Below, in pieces: positions 14,934-15,592 of a DNA stretch of 15,592 nt. Within the stretch, counting starts at the first letter, position 1, and each line of letters starts with the position of its first letter. The translations under genes and the position numbers were made by a program. Source of the DNA: CAYNUJ01 sp964621225. Its GTDB lineage: Bacteria > Bacteroidota > Ignavibacteria > Ignavibacteriales > Melioribacteraceae. The stretch is from contig CAZULK010000056.1 in the NCBI GenBank assembly GCA_964621225.1, positions 1 to 15,592 on the forward strand, written 5' to 3'. The notes beneath the pieces were generated by a model, which did no database searches, was not told the origin of the DNA, and saw only the letters and a program-made list of their open reading frames with translations.

Positions 14934-15592
14934 ATTTGTCCTTTTAATTTATTAAAAAGCATTATAAAGAGTGTTAATTTACTTATAATCGAAACAAACA
15001 ATAAAACAACAACGCCGGCAATAAAACCATACAAGTTCACAAAGTAAATAGCGAATGCAACGTTCAATATTCCGAAGGGGATGGTAATTAAACTTAATCT
15101 GGCGTTACCTGTTCCAATTACGAAAGGTTGTGCAAGTCCGGCAGATATAAGCACTAACGGTAGGTGTAAAAGTAGCAAGTTAAACATCTTAATGAAATCC
15201 GGTGTGTTGTATCTCGGTAAAAAAAACTCCAATACGGTTGGAAAAGCAAAATATAAAACAACAGAGGCAACACAACCCAACAGTAAAATGCTAAAAGTGA
15301 TTTTGTTTAATAATTTATAAATCAATTTATAGTTATTTTCTGCATAGAGCTTGGTTATTTTTGGCGCTATAACTTGACCAAATATTATGATCCCAATTGT
15401 TATAAGCATGAACACCTTGTCGATCATTTCGTAATAACCGGCTTGAGTGAAAAAGCCATACTTTCCTAAAATTATCACCAAGGCTTTAGAATAGAGAAAA
15501 TGTCCCAGACTGGCAACACCGATCAATATACTGTATCTATAAATTTCTTTGAATATATTGATATCAAATTTAAATATATGATTGTTGTAGCT
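14930..15592 (-). CDS. Wzx-like polysaccharide flippase (MVF/MATE-like superfamily), N-terminal part outside the window
   Basis: C-terminal half of an inner-membrane lipid-linked oligosaccharide flippase. The frame is open to the window edge, and the residues upstream of the TTG at 15526 continue naturally (EIYRYSILIGVASLGHFLYS), so that TTG is not the start. The visible 220 residues contain about six hydrophobic helices separated by short basic loops. The pattern AGYYEMIDKVFMLITIG, then GQVIAPKITKLYAENN, is typical of the middle of Wzx proteins, where AGYY-x-aromatic and P-x-isoleucine-serine/threonine phrases recur. Full-length members have about 400-500 residues, so roughly half is missing to the right. 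It heads the visible part of the - strand operon and would flip the undecaprenyl-linked unit built by the downstream enzymes. Confidence 0.85.
   Translation of the reverse strand, partial: SYNNHIFKFDINIFKEIYRYSILIGVASLGHFLYSKALVIILGKYGFFTQAGYYEMIDKVFMLITIGIIIFGQVIAPKITKLYAENNYKLIYKLLNKITFSILLLGCVASVVLYFAFPTVLEFFLPRYNTPDFIKMFNLLLLHLPLVLISAGLAQPFVIGTGNARLSLITIPFGILNVAFAIYFVNLYGFIAGVVVLLFVSIISKLTLFIMLFNKLKGQI
14939..14944 (-). promoter_or_regulatory. Shine-Dalgarno deciding the TTG start of the methyltransferase
   Basis: On the - strand AAAGGA lies five bases before the TTG at 14933. It sits inside the end of the flippase gene, and the flippase stop overlaps the TTG as TTGA. This is one of the clearer ribosome binding sites in a window where most starts lack one, and it supports TTG over the later ATG. 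Confidence 0.6.

Noticed and set aside
15524..15526. TTG at 15526 as the flippase start
   Set aside because: The open frame continues to the window edge with family-like sequence, and the protein would be only half the normal length.

Overview
The window is AT-rich (about one third GC by eye) and almost entirely coding. Its gene content is that of a Gram-negative bacterium with lipopolysaccharide or a similar surface glycan: an MsbA-type exporter, an O-antigen ligase/polymerase and a polysaccharide assembly cluster. The low GC, the AT-rich translation leaders with few clear Shine-Dalgarno sequences, and the protein wording together suggest the Bacteroidota/Chlorobiota/Ignavibacteriota (FCB) group, most likely an Ignavibacteria-like organism. 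This placement is an inference; the window holds no rRNA or other taxonomic marker. I see no tRNA, rRNA, CRISPR array, insertion sequence or attachment site.

Left block, + strand (1-9595): the end of a sodium:solute symporter, a Cof-type HAD phosphatase, a PgpH-type 7TM-HD cyclic-di-AMP phosphodiesterase, a XerD-like tyrosine recombinase, a small site-2 (M50) membrane protease, an MsbA-like ABC exporter and an O-antigen ligase family protein. Most junctions overlap (ATGA, an 8-base overlap, TAATG twice), so these genes are probably translated as coupled operons. The only appreciable gap is 43 bases before the ABC exporter.

Right block, - strand (15592-9592, read right to left): the C-terminal half of a Wzx-like flippase, a SAM-dependent methyltransferase, a GumK/TuaH-like glycosyltransferase, two GT4 glycosyltransferases and a polyprenyl-phosphate sugar-phosphate transferase that would start the glycan. 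Spacing is -11 to +10 bases throughout. The two blocks converge, and their last genes share the four bases TTAA as overlapping stop codons.

As a system, the right block would load the first sugar on undecaprenyl phosphate, extend and perhaps methylate the glycan, and flip it across the membrane. At the end of the left block, the exporter would deliver the lipid acceptor to the outer leaflet, and the ligase-family protein would join or polymerise the glycan there.

The most unusual element is in that ligase-family protein. Its large periplasmic loop is split by about 280 residues that read as a seven-unit beta-propeller with a period near 39 residues. I know of no described O-antigen ligase with such a domain, and it is the best candidate here for something undescribed.
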